From Porphyridium purpureum (Eukaryota; Rhodophyta; Bangiophyceae; Porphyridiales; Porphyridiaceae), in assembly GCA_008690995.1 (NCBI GenBank), contig VRMN01000011.1:186001-250000 (forward strand): a stretch of 64,000 nucleotides of DNA, read 5' to 3'. Position 1 is the first letter of the stretch. Each line of letters begins with the position of its first letter. The notes below the pieces were generated by a model, which did not search any database, was not told where the DNA came from, and saw only the letters and a list, made by a program, of their open reading frames with translations. A program made the position numbers and the translations under genes. Of the stretch, positions 32,882 through 41,553 are shown piece by piece.

Positions 32882-33828
32882 TCTGCACCGCGTCAGTAGG
32901 CGACGGTGGAAGTCCAGAAAACGAAAGACCTGTTCCCCGCAACCCACAGCGAATGAAGTTTAATTTCTCTTCCCATCCTCTCTCGTCCTCTGTAACTTTA
33001 CATGATGAGTGGTCTTGATACGTGCTTGAGGTGCACATGACCTGATACTCTCCATACACTACAAGATAGACCCTGCGTTAGTGATTCTCTCCGGCCAACT
33101 AGCCTCCGAGCAAGGTGGTTGACCACTGTGTGTCGGTCCAAGTAGCCTTGAAAGTGACATTACAGCCTCTCGCAAAAGCCGCTGCTGGGACCGCAGAGAA
33201 GTCTGCGCGATTGGCATGAGGACCCGAACACGGGTTCTCGACGCGCGCGTGATCACAAGAAAAGCCTGTCGAAGGTCAAGGAAAGTTCAGTGGTGCACTC
33301 TCTTGTGAACGATTCCGCGTAGATGCTTTTGCAACGTGATATTCGTTCCCGCGAGCACAGAAAACTTCCCGAAAGCACTTCCAGCTACTGAGCTTTCACA
33401 TATGGCTGTATTCTGTGGTGAGCATGAGCCACTTCATGCCCTGCACTCGAGCCAGCGCACACTGCGCCACGGCCCGAGGCATTCAACGGAGCTCTCACCT
33501 GAAATCATCGCACAACCACCCGCTGCAGTTCTCTGGACACTGAGAAAGGCCCGGGACCAGGTATCTTGCGACAGTCATCACTCTCAGCGACCTGCGGGCG
33601 CGGCCGCAGTGTCTCCCAGACAATTTTTCATGATCGCGCACATCCGAGATATCCTTTGATCAACTGGAACGGTGTATGCGATTTGCGCAAAGTGTAATTG
33701 AAGCACATTGCTAATTTTTAGCTCCAGTTCGTCGTCGCCCTTAAGAATAATTTCTTCTCCGATCCGTGTGAAACGTGAGATCTTGTTCGTGGTTCACCTG
33801 TTTCATCCTGACAACACGGCGAGCCCCA
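32882..33828. other. Intergenic region, no recognised gene
   Basis: About 950 bases. Open frames on both strands (for example 33336-33659 plus, opening at a GTG) show no recognisable family. No GTACAGT(G/T) octamer is present. I see nothing else in it. Confidence 0.45.
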
Positions 33829-35019
33829 TCAGGAAGCACGCCCATCCTTCGTGCTGTCGTAACCCAGCAGAGAAAAGTCCTGTGCAAACTTCTGCTGCCA
33901 TATTTGAGTCAGAGCCGGGGTGAAGTATGTTGAGCTCGCTTTCGATGCACCCGTCGAGAGAAAGTTGATTTCTTCTGGCGTCGGCAACGAAAGACCCATC
34001 TGCCCGAGCGTCTGGAGTATGAAGCTTGAGTCCTCCTTCATCCTTTCAAAATGACCAATATAATCGTATGGTATCACATCCATCCCGCATAAAAAGGTTT
34101 GCGGCGCCCAATGCTCATTCATCTCGTAAGCAGTCTGCATCTCGACGCGACGCGCAAACTCGCCAAATGTGATCCTGCCGTACTTGGCTGGCGTCGTATC
34201 TGCGCGCTTAAAAAAGCGCTCGCCAAACAAGTGCTTCATGTACAAATCATACTCTTGACTGTCGACCTCTTTCTGCACAAACTTGTTGAGGAACGCACTC
34301 ACTGCGCGCGGTAGAGGGTCGCGTACAAATACAACTTTCATGATGGAGTCGTCCTCCAACATATCCGCAGCCTCGTCGACGGGGAAATCGACAAGATACG
34401 TGAGTCCACTTTTCGAGCGGTCATTCACAATCTGGATGTCGGCCTTATCATCCATGCCGTCAATCTTGCGGATCATGTACTTCCATGCCGAATTCGCTAC
34501 CTTCGGGATCGGGCAGAAAATCATGCGCGTTCGCGAGCTGTATATGAGTCGCTTCAGGATGCCCCGTTTCGAAGCTTGACTGACTTGCGCGCCAGCCAAA
34601 TTATTCCCGTGTGCCTTTCTAAACTCAATGCGCTCGTCTGCTGACATTTCCTTCCATGTCCGTCTCTTTGTTTCCGGACGTGCCGCAGCCTCGCCAGTTG
34701 TGTTCTCCGTGCTTTCCTTCTGGTCTGACGTAATCCCCTGCAGCAACAGTCCGCGCTTGGCCCCACTGAGCGGGCGCGCCAGCTTAACGCCACGATCTTC
34801 CTGGAGGCTCCCGAATGCCGAAGGCGACAACAACGACAAGGTGCTGAACGGCAACTGCGCAATACAGGAAAGAGCAACCAGCACGGCCAAAAGTAAAACA
34901 GCGAGCAGTGGCTGTTTCATCATTTGGCCTGTCTTCATGCGTGCCGAGTTGGCGATCGCGGGGAGGGGCACGGGTTTAGAAAGCTTGTCGTACGGCAACT
35001 CTGCTTCCGATCTTTGCAT
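33829..35019 (-). CDS. Golgi carbohydrate sulfotransferase (sulfotransferase family 2)
   Basis: Type II membrane protein of 396 residues that should transfer sulfate from PAPS to a sugar chain. It has a short cytosolic N-terminus, one membrane anchor (about 37-56, PLLAVLLLAVLVALSCIAQL) and a stem. The 5'-phosphosulfate loop FCPIPKVANSAWK (168-180) and the 3'-phosphate motif KVVFVRDPLPRAVSAFLNKF (about 228-247) follow. The C-terminal HWAPQTFLCGMDVIPYDYIGHFE block is typical of the HNK-1/chondroitin 4-O family. The frame extends to a GTG at 35196, but the first ATG is at 35019 and gives a normal type II topology. Porphyridium-like algae secrete sulfated polysaccharide, so a cell-wall role is plausible; the acceptor cannot be told from sequence. 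Confidence 0.88.
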   Translation of the reverse strand: MQRSEAELPYDKLSKPVPLPAIANSARMKTGQMMKQPLLAVLLLAVLVALSCIAQLPFSTLSLLSPSAFGSLQEDRGVKLARPLSGAKRGLLLQGITSDQKESTENTTGEAAARPETKRRTWKEMSADERIEFRKAHGNNLAGAQVSQASKRGILKRLIYSSRTRMIFCPIPKVANSAWKYMIRKIDGMDDKADIQIVNDRSKSGLTYLVDFPVDEAADMLEDDSIMKVVFVRDPLPRAVSAFLNKFVQKEVDSQEYDLYMKHLFGERFFKRADTTPAKYGRITFGEFARRVEMQTAYEMNEHWAPQTFLCGMDVIPYDYIGHFERMKEDSSFILQTLGQMGLSLPTPEEINFLSTGASKASSTYFTPALTQIWQQKFAQDFSLLGYDSTKDGRAS

Positions 35020-35348
35020 CGTCAGGTGTAGTTCCGATTCTGTCCCGGGCAAAGTCACAAGCGGTTTCTGCGCATGGCGGTAAGCGCGGATGGCGGTCCC
35101 GTGTTTCGCGCGGATGCCCGCCGGGTCAAAGCTTGCGACGCGAACCGACGAACGCCGCAAGTAGACCCAGTCCTGGTTGCGGTGCGTCAACCGCACAGCT
35201 CCAATACACGAGCGCGACGCCGGAAAGGATTAGCGAACACTCCAGCGCAGCGAATTGCGCTAGGGTTCCAAAACAGAGAGATTTTAGGGTTTCCCCTCAC
35301 ATGGAGGGTATGATTGTTTGACATTGTTTTACCATGATACACTTCATA

Positions 35349-35892
35349 TCAAGCTGCTTTTCTGGCATAAGAAAAACGGAAACGGTGTATTGTTGAACCG
35401 ATAGTGAGTCGATAACGACGCGGGTCACTGGCGCGGCGCATCTGTTGGACGGCAGTCGTGGCCATCCGCCTGGCGTGAACAGGAGCGTTGCACAAGTGGC
35501 TCCGATGCTCCGTACAACATACGAGCTCATCCAGGTACGCGCCAATGTAGCGCTTGATCCTGGCGCGCATCGGCACCCTTCTGTAGAGGCCAGGCCACGT
35601 GCCTTCGACGGTTTGTGTATGCACGCCGCTTTCGGGGTCCACGTAGTTCCTCGTGTTGCACTTGGTGGCACGAACAATGTTGCGTGAGGTGATTTCCACA
35701 TAAATTGACTCCGCAAGCGTTTCTGCAGTTCGTCTAGGCATGTGGATCAGAAACGTGAGATACCTCGCGCTCGATTAGCACGTGAAATTTGTCGCAGCCA
35801 GTTTTCGTGGGTCCGCGAATCTGCAGGGGTTTCTGCAGTTGCCAAAAGTCCGATTCACACAATTCGTTGCATTTTGCGATGAGTGGCGAGGC
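35349..35892 (-). mobile_element. Remnant of a Merlin (IS1016/ISXO2-like) transposase
   Basis: The minus-strand frame 35349-35741 contains NYVDPESGVHTQTVEGTW and RIKRYIGAYLDEL, which match the C-terminal end of Merlin-type DDE transposases (FVDP-TG-HT--IE-W then YL-EF). Upstream, in another frame, is CNELCESDFWQLQKPLQIRGP, resembling the segment before the first catalytic residue of that family (IGGPG-VEIDES). The middle of the transposase is missing and at least one frame change is present, so it is dead. Ends and target duplications were not found. The opposite-strand frame at 35782-36081 overlaps it and is probably chance. Confidence 0.65.
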
Positions 35893-36246
35893 GTGGAGCA
35901 TGCGTCAACAAGGCACTTCCACTCAGACTACATTGAGCAGGTCCAGGAGCGCGGCGAAGAGTGGCTCATGCACTTGCTAATCGCCAGGTTATTTACACAG
36001 AGCACTGTTGCCCTTGATGATGACGAAATGGCACTCTTCATTTGCGGTCTGAGATGTGAGAGGACCACGTCACAGCAATAGCAGTGCACCGGATCACTTT
36101 TCAACGGCGCAAACTCTGTTTTCTTGCGCCATTATGGAGCGCTGGGTATTTCGCTGTCCAGCATCGGGGCCAAACCCCCTTCCCAGCAGTGGCTTTCGGT
36201 TGCACGAAACATCGACAGCGTTGAAGTTTGAAGTGGGCTTAAAGGT
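35893..36246. other. Spacer between Merlin remnant and BSD gene
   Basis: About 350 bases. A plus-strand open frame of 99 codons (35782-36081, GTG start) covers part of it, with no recognised domain and no ATG near its beginning. It may be remnant transposon sequence. Confidence 0.3.
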
Positions 36247-37563
36247 TTATTCCCAGTCATCATCACTGTCAACTACCTTTTCCTCAGTTTCCGCCGGCAC
36301 CTGCATCGTATCTGCCGGGAAATTCGCCTTTCCGACTACATTGGGGTTTGGTTCAACGGGTTCGGTAATAGAAACCTTGGCAGGCGTACTTACGGGGGCT
36401 TGTGTTCTAGAACCGGCCTTGCCATCGTCATTGATCATGTCGGATGCCGTCCTATTCTCTTCAATCACATCTGATGTATTCGCAGAGTCCGCTTGCTTTG
36501 CGGAATCTGTTCGCGCAGGCAGACTGCCGTCACCGCCGTCACCGCAGCCACCAACTTGGTCTCCGGCTCCGTCCTCGTCTTCGTCATCACTCCAGCCAAT
36601 GTCCTCCTCATTGTCAGCCACATTTTCCGCCGCGGCTTGTAAGAGGGCAAGCCGTCGCTGCTCCCCTTTTTCAAGGTTGAGCTTAGCGTAAAAGTAGCGC
36701 ATCCAAAATAGCTCGTCGTCAACAATATCAGGTACCATGCTGTCGTGCATTTTCGCAATCGCCGGGTACTGTTCTAAAATTCGCATGGACTCCTCTGTTT
36801 GTGCATCGCCAAGCGCAAATCCATCTGCCCACTCCTGGAATTCCGGTGTGTCTTCAACTGGGTCCGCATACACGTCCGGCTTCCCGCGCAGCGCCTCAAT
36901 CTTTTGCTGAAAACGCGTTCGTGCGACCGCATTTTCGCCCGCATCGTGCGAAGCCGGCGCGCCACTTGCTGTCAATTGTGCACTGCTAGAGTGCGCCAAG
37001 GCGGTCGCCTTTTCGGCCTCCTCTCCCAATTGCTGTACTGCTGCGGACGCCTGCGTCTTCACTGAGTTCCAAAAGGTACCAATGTTATTCCATGCGCCCG
37101 CCACGTCTGGTACATGAATAACCGCGGATGCAGATTGTGTGCACTCTGCGCCTCCTCCCTCTACATCTTGAGAATGTCCACTACCCTCGGCCGAAGAACC
37201 ATTCTGATCAAGACCGGCAACTGCAGAGCCGCTGCGGTCGCTCTGACCTGCACCAGCGTCATTCGCGGCGTCGCCCCCTCCAGCGCGTATTTTCGTGAAG
37301 CGCTGGAAAAACTCGATTGGGGTGGTAGGCGCCTGCAAGCTCAAACCTGCCATCTGCACGTCCAGAGCTGGCGCTCGGCTGTACGCCGCATTGACCCAGC
37401 TGCTCAGATTCTCCGCGGCGCGCTCCAGCACCACATCCAGGTCCTCGTCATCCGCAGTCCCACGGTAGTCCGTCGCGCCGCCCCGCTCTCCATCCTCTTC
37501 TCCGTCGCCGCGCGCACCGTCCGACGGCGCTTCCGTCGCGTACTCGAACACATTCAGATCCAT
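36247..37563 (-). CDS. BSD-domain protein (BSDC1-like)
   Basis: 438 residues. A largely disordered acidic N-terminus precedes a segment WNNIGTFWNSVKTQ and a coiled stretch. The BSD domain follows (FQEWADGFALGDAQTEESMRILEQYPAIAKMHDSMVPDIVDDELFWMRYFYAKLNLE), with the conserved FW and RYFY. A long acidic tail ends VVDSDDDWE, and a short acidic DDWE-type C-terminus is typical of BSDC1-like proteins. BSD domains also occur in TFIIH p62 and synapse-associated proteins; the cytosolic BSDC1 type has no firm function. Frames run upstream to ATG 37617, which would add 18 residues. I prefer ATG 37563 (MDLNVFEYA), without strong evidence. It is divergent to PSF3. Confidence 0.8.
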   Translation of the reverse strand: MDLNVFEYATEAPSDGARGDGEEDGERGGATDYRGTADDEDLDVVLERAAENLSSWVNAAYSRAPALDVQMAGLSLQAPTTPIEFFQRFTKIRAGGGDAANDAGAGQSDRSGSAVAGLDQNGSSAEGSGHSQDVEGGGAECTQSASAVIHVPDVAGAWNNIGTFWNSVKTQASAAVQQLGEEAEKATALAHSSSAQLTASGAPASHDAGENAVARTRFQQKIEALRGKPDVYADPVEDTPEFQEWADGFALGDAQTEESMRILEQYPAIAKMHDSMVPDIVDDELFWMRYFYAKLNLEKGEQRRLALLQAAAENVADNEEDIGWSDDEDEDGAGDQVGGCGDGGDGSLPARTDSAKQADSANTSDVIEENRTASDMINDDGKAGSRTQAPVSTPAKVSITEPVEPNPNVVGKANFPADTMQVPAETEEKVVDSDDDWE

Positions 37564-38031
37564 ATCGGCCGCACTTCGCTGCGTCTCTCTCGCGCAGACA
37601 GCCGCGCACTCGCACATCGCGCGCACGTTTCAAGCACGCGCACGGTCCTGCCGAAGGTACACTTAAGCAGTACCCTCGTCATCAACAGTGTACAGTTAGA
37701 CGTTCTGCTCGATTTCGCGAGCGCGCGAGAAGCGGCGCGAAACGCGCGCGGAAACAGAAACGCAACGCTGGTCCTACACGCGGGGGCGCCAGTCCAAGCC
37801 GAAAGCGCGCGAGCGGACAGCGGCAGCGGCTGGGCGCCTGCTGCGACGCGGGTGAGGCGTGTACAGGAAGATGGTGGTGCGAGGTGTGGAAACGCACGGC
37901 GAGAGGAAGGGCGCGCGCACGAGACAGAGAGCATCGCGTGCAGACCCACTCCGGTTGGTTCTTCTTTTCGCGTTCGTGCTGTGATTGATTGCCATCCGCG
38001 CGCGCGTCTGGTCGACAGGGATAGATCGACG
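37564..38031. promoter_or_regulatory. Divergent BSD/PSF3 promoter with GTAC motifs
   Basis: GGTACACTTAAGCAGTACC at 37656 is an imperfect inverted repeat, followed by GTACAGTT at 37690 and GTACAG at 37861. An open frame runs through this spacer into PSF3, but its translation is low-complexity and it overlaps the BSD gene on the other strand, so it is not coding. Confidence 0.45.
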
Positions 38032-38970
38032 ATGGCAGCCGCGGGGTGGTACGAGGACTACTATGACCTGGAGCGGCTGGCGCTCGCGGAGCAGCCGGTC
38101 AAGGTGCAGTTTGAAGTGGCGGCCTCCAAGTTGGGATACCTTGACCCATCTGGCCTGGCGCATCTCACCTCTGAAAAGGGGAATACCGTTTTGTCCGAGG
38201 AAGAAGACAGTGACTTCGAGGATAGCGATGAGGCCGAATCCTCTGACAACGAAGACGCCTACCGGTCAGACCACTCGCTCGATGCACCGAATGACGCCGA
38301 CGGCAAGTCGCCAGTGTCGCGATCAAAGTTTCACATTCCCGGTGAGCCACGACCAAGCCAACGGCGTTCGAACACGCAGCAAAGAAGGAGGCGCGACGTG
38401 GAAAAGCATCATGCGCATATCCCAGACTTACCCAAGGGTGCATCCATTGAAGTGCCTTTCTGGATGGGTTCAACTTTGGCGCGCCGAGGCTTCGCGTCAG
38501 CGCAGACCCCCGCCATCTTTGGCGAGCGGGTGCGAAATGAACTTACTGCGGATCCGCGTGCGGGAAAGCTGGCGCCTTGGAACGGACACTTCTTCTTACT
38601 TGGACATGCAGTCGCGAGCTTGGAGGGCGACCGCATGCTGCAAGCCGTCCTCATCCAGGCCTACAGTGCGAGGAGTTGGAATCTTGTAGACGCAGCAAAT
38701 AACAATTTGTCTGGCGGAGGTGCCCACACGCACCTAGTCAAGACCATGGACTCGCTCGAGGCCACAGTATACCTCTGCTCGCTTCGCAACGCGCGCGCCT
38801 TTCAACAGTGGCAAGAGCGGTCCGCTCAGACGATCCGTATGAGCCGCCTTGCGGCTCGTGTCGCTGGCTCCAAACGCGTCCGAGCAGACAGGCTTCTTCA
38901 GCCTTTCGGATCCGTTGCAGCGAACGCCAATGCCTCTGCTCGTGCGCCGACAAAGCGCGCCGCACTCTAG
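38032..38970 (+). CDS. PSF3: GINS complex subunit PSF3
   Basis: Subunit of the GINS tetramer, which joins MCM2-7 and Cdc45 in the replicative helicase. The 312-residue product starts MAAAGWYEDYYDLERLALAEQPV, the usual PSF3 opening (YYDLD-ILA). A family-atypical acidic insertion of about 90 residues (EEEDSDFEDSDEAESSDNEDAY, then a basic RRRR patch) follows. The A-domain motif EVPFWMGSTLARRGFA and a helical GHFFLLGHAVASLEGDRM segment come next. The insertion between the B and A parts makes it longer than the about 200 residues usual in animals and fungi. A nuclear location is expected. The long open frame upstream to 37114 is rejected. Confidence 0.85.
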   Translation: MAAAGWYEDYYDLERLALAEQPVKVQFEVAASKLGYLDPSGLAHLTSEKGNTVLSEEEDSDFEDSDEAESSDNEDAYRSDHSLDAPNDADGKSPVSRSKFHIPGEPRPSQRRSNTQQRRRRDVEKHHAHIPDLPKGASIEVPFWMGSTLARRGFASAQTPAIFGERVRNELTADPRAGKLAPWNGHFFLLGHAVASLEGDRMLQAVLIQAYSARSWNLVDAANNNLSGGGAHTHLVKTMDSLEATVYLCSLRNARAFQQWQERSAQTIRMSRLAARVAGSKRVRADRLLQPFGSVAANANASARAPTKRAAL

Positions 38971-39582
38971 GACTTTGGCGCTTGCAGACAACCTCACCAC
39001 ACTGCATGGTTTTGAGTTCCTCACGTTTCAATATTTTGAAGCTGCTGTGCGAGATTTCGCTTGAAGATGACGCTTGGCGCGTCAGTGCGGCACGCACGAT
39101 GAAACTAGTGGAATTTCGCTGCCTAAAAGGAAAACTTTCTCCATGCTTTGTATTCCTTCGCATCGCCACTACTTCCCTTTAACGAGACAGAAACCGAAAA
39201 ATGACTGTCTTTAGAGCGATCCTCTCCCTTTCCCAGGTGTCGTCGTCAAGGACTAACTCGCACAATAGACATGTGCCTGCTCCCATTCGGGCCGAAGCTG
39301 GCAAGGACTGTAATTGTTGATCTGGAATGATTTTCGCACGCACGTCGACGAGCGGCAACCTTGCTGGTCCCAGACCCGCCCACATTGAGCGAATGCGTAT
39401 TTCCACCGAAAGCACCGAGGAATATATTCACTGTCTAATGGAAACAATACCTGCAGGCGAGCTAAATTTGGCGGCAGCACAAGCTTCTCGTTTGTTTCTG
39501 ACTTAGACATTTATAAATCACGCAGCGAGCGCACTCCCATCAGGCCCGCATAAAATTTCTGCAGTACTTTCCCAGAAAGGTG
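38971..39582. other. Spacer; possible small spliced gene on the minus strand
   Basis: A minus-strand ATG at 39510 starts MSKSETNEKLVLPPNLARLQ followed directly by a GTATTG that could be a splice donor. Other frames downstream (39179-39415, 39246-39431) also look partly protein-like. I could not assemble a recognisable product, so no gene is called. Confidence 0.25.
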
Positions 39583-40914
39583 CTACCAGCGAGCGGCCAT
39601 AGCTTGCTCAAGAGCACTGATTATGTTCTGCATTCGATGATCATGTAGCTTGTACAAGCTTGGAACCACATTGAGCAACGCCCTAGCTGGCAGATCACAA
39701 AGGAAAAACATATCTTCGGAGCAAAAATGTCGCAGATAGAAAATTCGACCTCCAACATACAGTTCAATATGTTCTGTTTCCTCACTCAACGTTCTTTCCA
39801 GATTGGTGCGCAAAGCCGTGGTGCTCGCGCGCTCTTCTGCACCCAAAGAAGTCGTTCTTCTAACCGCCTCGAAATTATTGCCCATATACCTCTGCCAAAG
39901 CGCGAGCGCTAAGCCGGCCAAGGCCTCCCGCTGAACCGGCGAGAAATAGTTTGCAAGGGTTCCTGCAAAAGTATTCGCTGCATCATTCTCCCAGTTCACT
40001 TGGGCAAGTTCGTGTAAAACGCGCTCCAGGGAGGTCGCGCTTAGTCGAGGAACCACGTCGTAGCCCAGCACCAGAGTTGTTGTAAATGGTTTGAAGCAAT
40101 CAATTAAATTTTCGGACACACACGGAGCGGGTGCAATTGCCACACATGTAGTGCGTGCACGCGTGAAGATGTCCGCATTCCGCGCTTTTGTTCGTAACAG
40201 AATCGCCAGCAACATGGCCACAGCACCACCTAAAGAATGTCCCGTAATAACGAGCTCGTCTGCTTGACCTTGAGCAGACAGGATATGAACAAGCCTGTCC
40301 TCCCAGTGCTGCTGCAGAGCAAGCGCGGCCTTCAGAAATCCTTTATGTACTTGTCCGCCCAATAGCGGAGCAGTAGCGAACGTTAGGTCTGCACAAAAGT
40401 CCCGCCACTCTTTGGACCCACGGATCGACATGACGCATCGTCTAGCCGACACTTCAACCACGACGAAGTGCGCAGGCATCAAGCCCCGGCACGTCGCTTG
40501 GTATGCCTGCACTTCCAGCTCTTCCGCAGCGTTGCATGCATGGACGGCGTTTTCCACACTCTCGACCAACTTGTACGCCGCATCCGCAAAATATGCGTAT
40601 CTTGCCACGCGCGCAAGCGTTTCGGCGTCATTTTCGAGAATGCGAAGGTGATGTTCAATCCAACTGATTTCGTTCCGGCGTTCTGCGTTTTCAGTTGCAT
40701 CGATCAAAGTGCGCAGCTCCGCTCCGCGTGTCTGCTCTCTTTCATCGTGACGTAAGGCTGTAAAATACAGCGCTCCAGACAAATGCGATACGCTCAACTC
40801 GTGTTCAGACCTCAAATTCAGCGCTTGGGCTGTCGTCATGAGCAAGTGCGCCAGCTCCACGTGTCCTGTCCAACCAGCTTCGCTCTCTGCACTTGGCTCA
40901 CCGTGCGTGTCCAT
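39583..40914 (-). CDS. Class 3 (alpha/beta-hydrolase) lipase
   Basis: A 443-residue lipase related to sn1-specific diacylglycerol lipases. The nucleophile elbow is GHSLGG (225-230). The oxyanion region is VMSIRGSKEWRDFCADL. The likely acid is Asp in VLGYDVVPRLS, and the likely catalytic His lies in YKLHDHRMQN near the end. The N-terminal 90 residues are helical and charged, with no signal peptide or membrane span, so a cytosolic or peripheral membrane enzyme is likely. Start is the first ATG (40914); a GTG six bases earlier is ignored. It is divergent to MED15, with four GTACAG motifs in between. The substrate (di- or triacylglycerol, galactolipid) is not decided by sequence. Confidence 0.88.
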   Translation of the reverse strand: MDTHGEPSAESEAGWTGHVELAHLLMTTAQALNLRSEHELSVSHLSGALYFTALRHDEREQTRGAELRTLIDATENAERRNEISWIEHHLRILENDAETLARVARYAYFADAAYKLVESVENAVHACNAAEELEVQAYQATCRGLMPAHFVVVEVSARRCVMSIRGSKEWRDFCADLTFATAPLLGGQVHKGFLKAALALQQHWEDRLVHILSAQGQADELVITGHSLGGAVAMLLAILLRTKARNADIFTRARTTCVAIAPAPCVSENLIDCFKPFTTTLVLGYDVVPRLSATSLERVLHELAQVNWENDAANTFAGTLANYFSPVQREALAGLALALWQRYMGNNFEAVRRTTSLGAEERASTTALRTNLERTLSEETEHIELYVGGRIFYLRHFCSEDMFFLCDLPARALLNVVPSLYKLHDHRMQNIISALEQAMAARW

Positions 40915-41553
40915 GGCCACAGCGAAGACGTAGACAACTTCTGACCTGGTTCATGAAGCGCATCGTCTCCTTCCCTCCGTTGAGAGAGGCACCCGCCCCT
41001 CTTTATAGCACGCGCACGCACCAAGACACGTCACAGGGCGCTCGCGATTCCGACCGAAAGACCTGCAAAGCGCCAGCCAAGTTTGCGGTACAGCGTGTAC
41101 AGTTTCCAGTTAATTTACCGTGAAGCGCGTCGCTCGAGTCTCTCTCTCCCTGTCTCCTGCTGTATCATCCAGCTTTGCCGCGGCAGACGTTCCTAGTGTG
41201 GTCGAAGACTGCAAGTGTGCGCACACGGCCGCACCACTCACTTTCCTCGGCGCGACGCGAGTGCCGCCTTTCCAGGTCCCACGCACACGCCAACACGCAG
41301 GCAGCGGGCGAGAGCGGCTCGAGTCCGGACTTGCACTGTACCGCCGTGGCCCGTGTGAAAGTCGCTGGGTGTACAGCCGATTCCGACACGGGGTGTTCGG
41401 TTGCTCAGCGTGCAAGACGCCCTGCACGCGCGCGTTTCGTATGAAAGCGATTCACTTTACTAGGAAAACACGAATAGGTGGGGTGGGGAGCGGCTCATGC
41501 TCGCGCGGGAAGGCGCGCGGACAGCGAAGACATGACCGCGCGGCGGCAATGAG
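40915..41553. promoter_or_regulatory. Divergent lipase/MED15 promoter with GTACAG cluster
   Basis: A direct pair GTACAGCG (41088) and GTACAGTT (41097) sits nine bases apart, about 175 bases upstream of the lipase ATG. CACTGTAC (41334) and GTACAGCC (41371) lie 180-220 bases upstream of MED15. No coding gene is supported in the spacer. Confidence 0.5.

Noticed and set aside
35782-36081. 99-codon plus-strand frame as a gene
   Set aside because: Starts at GTG, overlaps the Merlin remnant on the other strand and matches no family.
37114-38031. Long frame upstream of PSF3
   Set aside because: It overlaps the BSD gene on the other strand and translates to low-complexity Arg/Ser sequence; the PSF3 ATG is at 38032.
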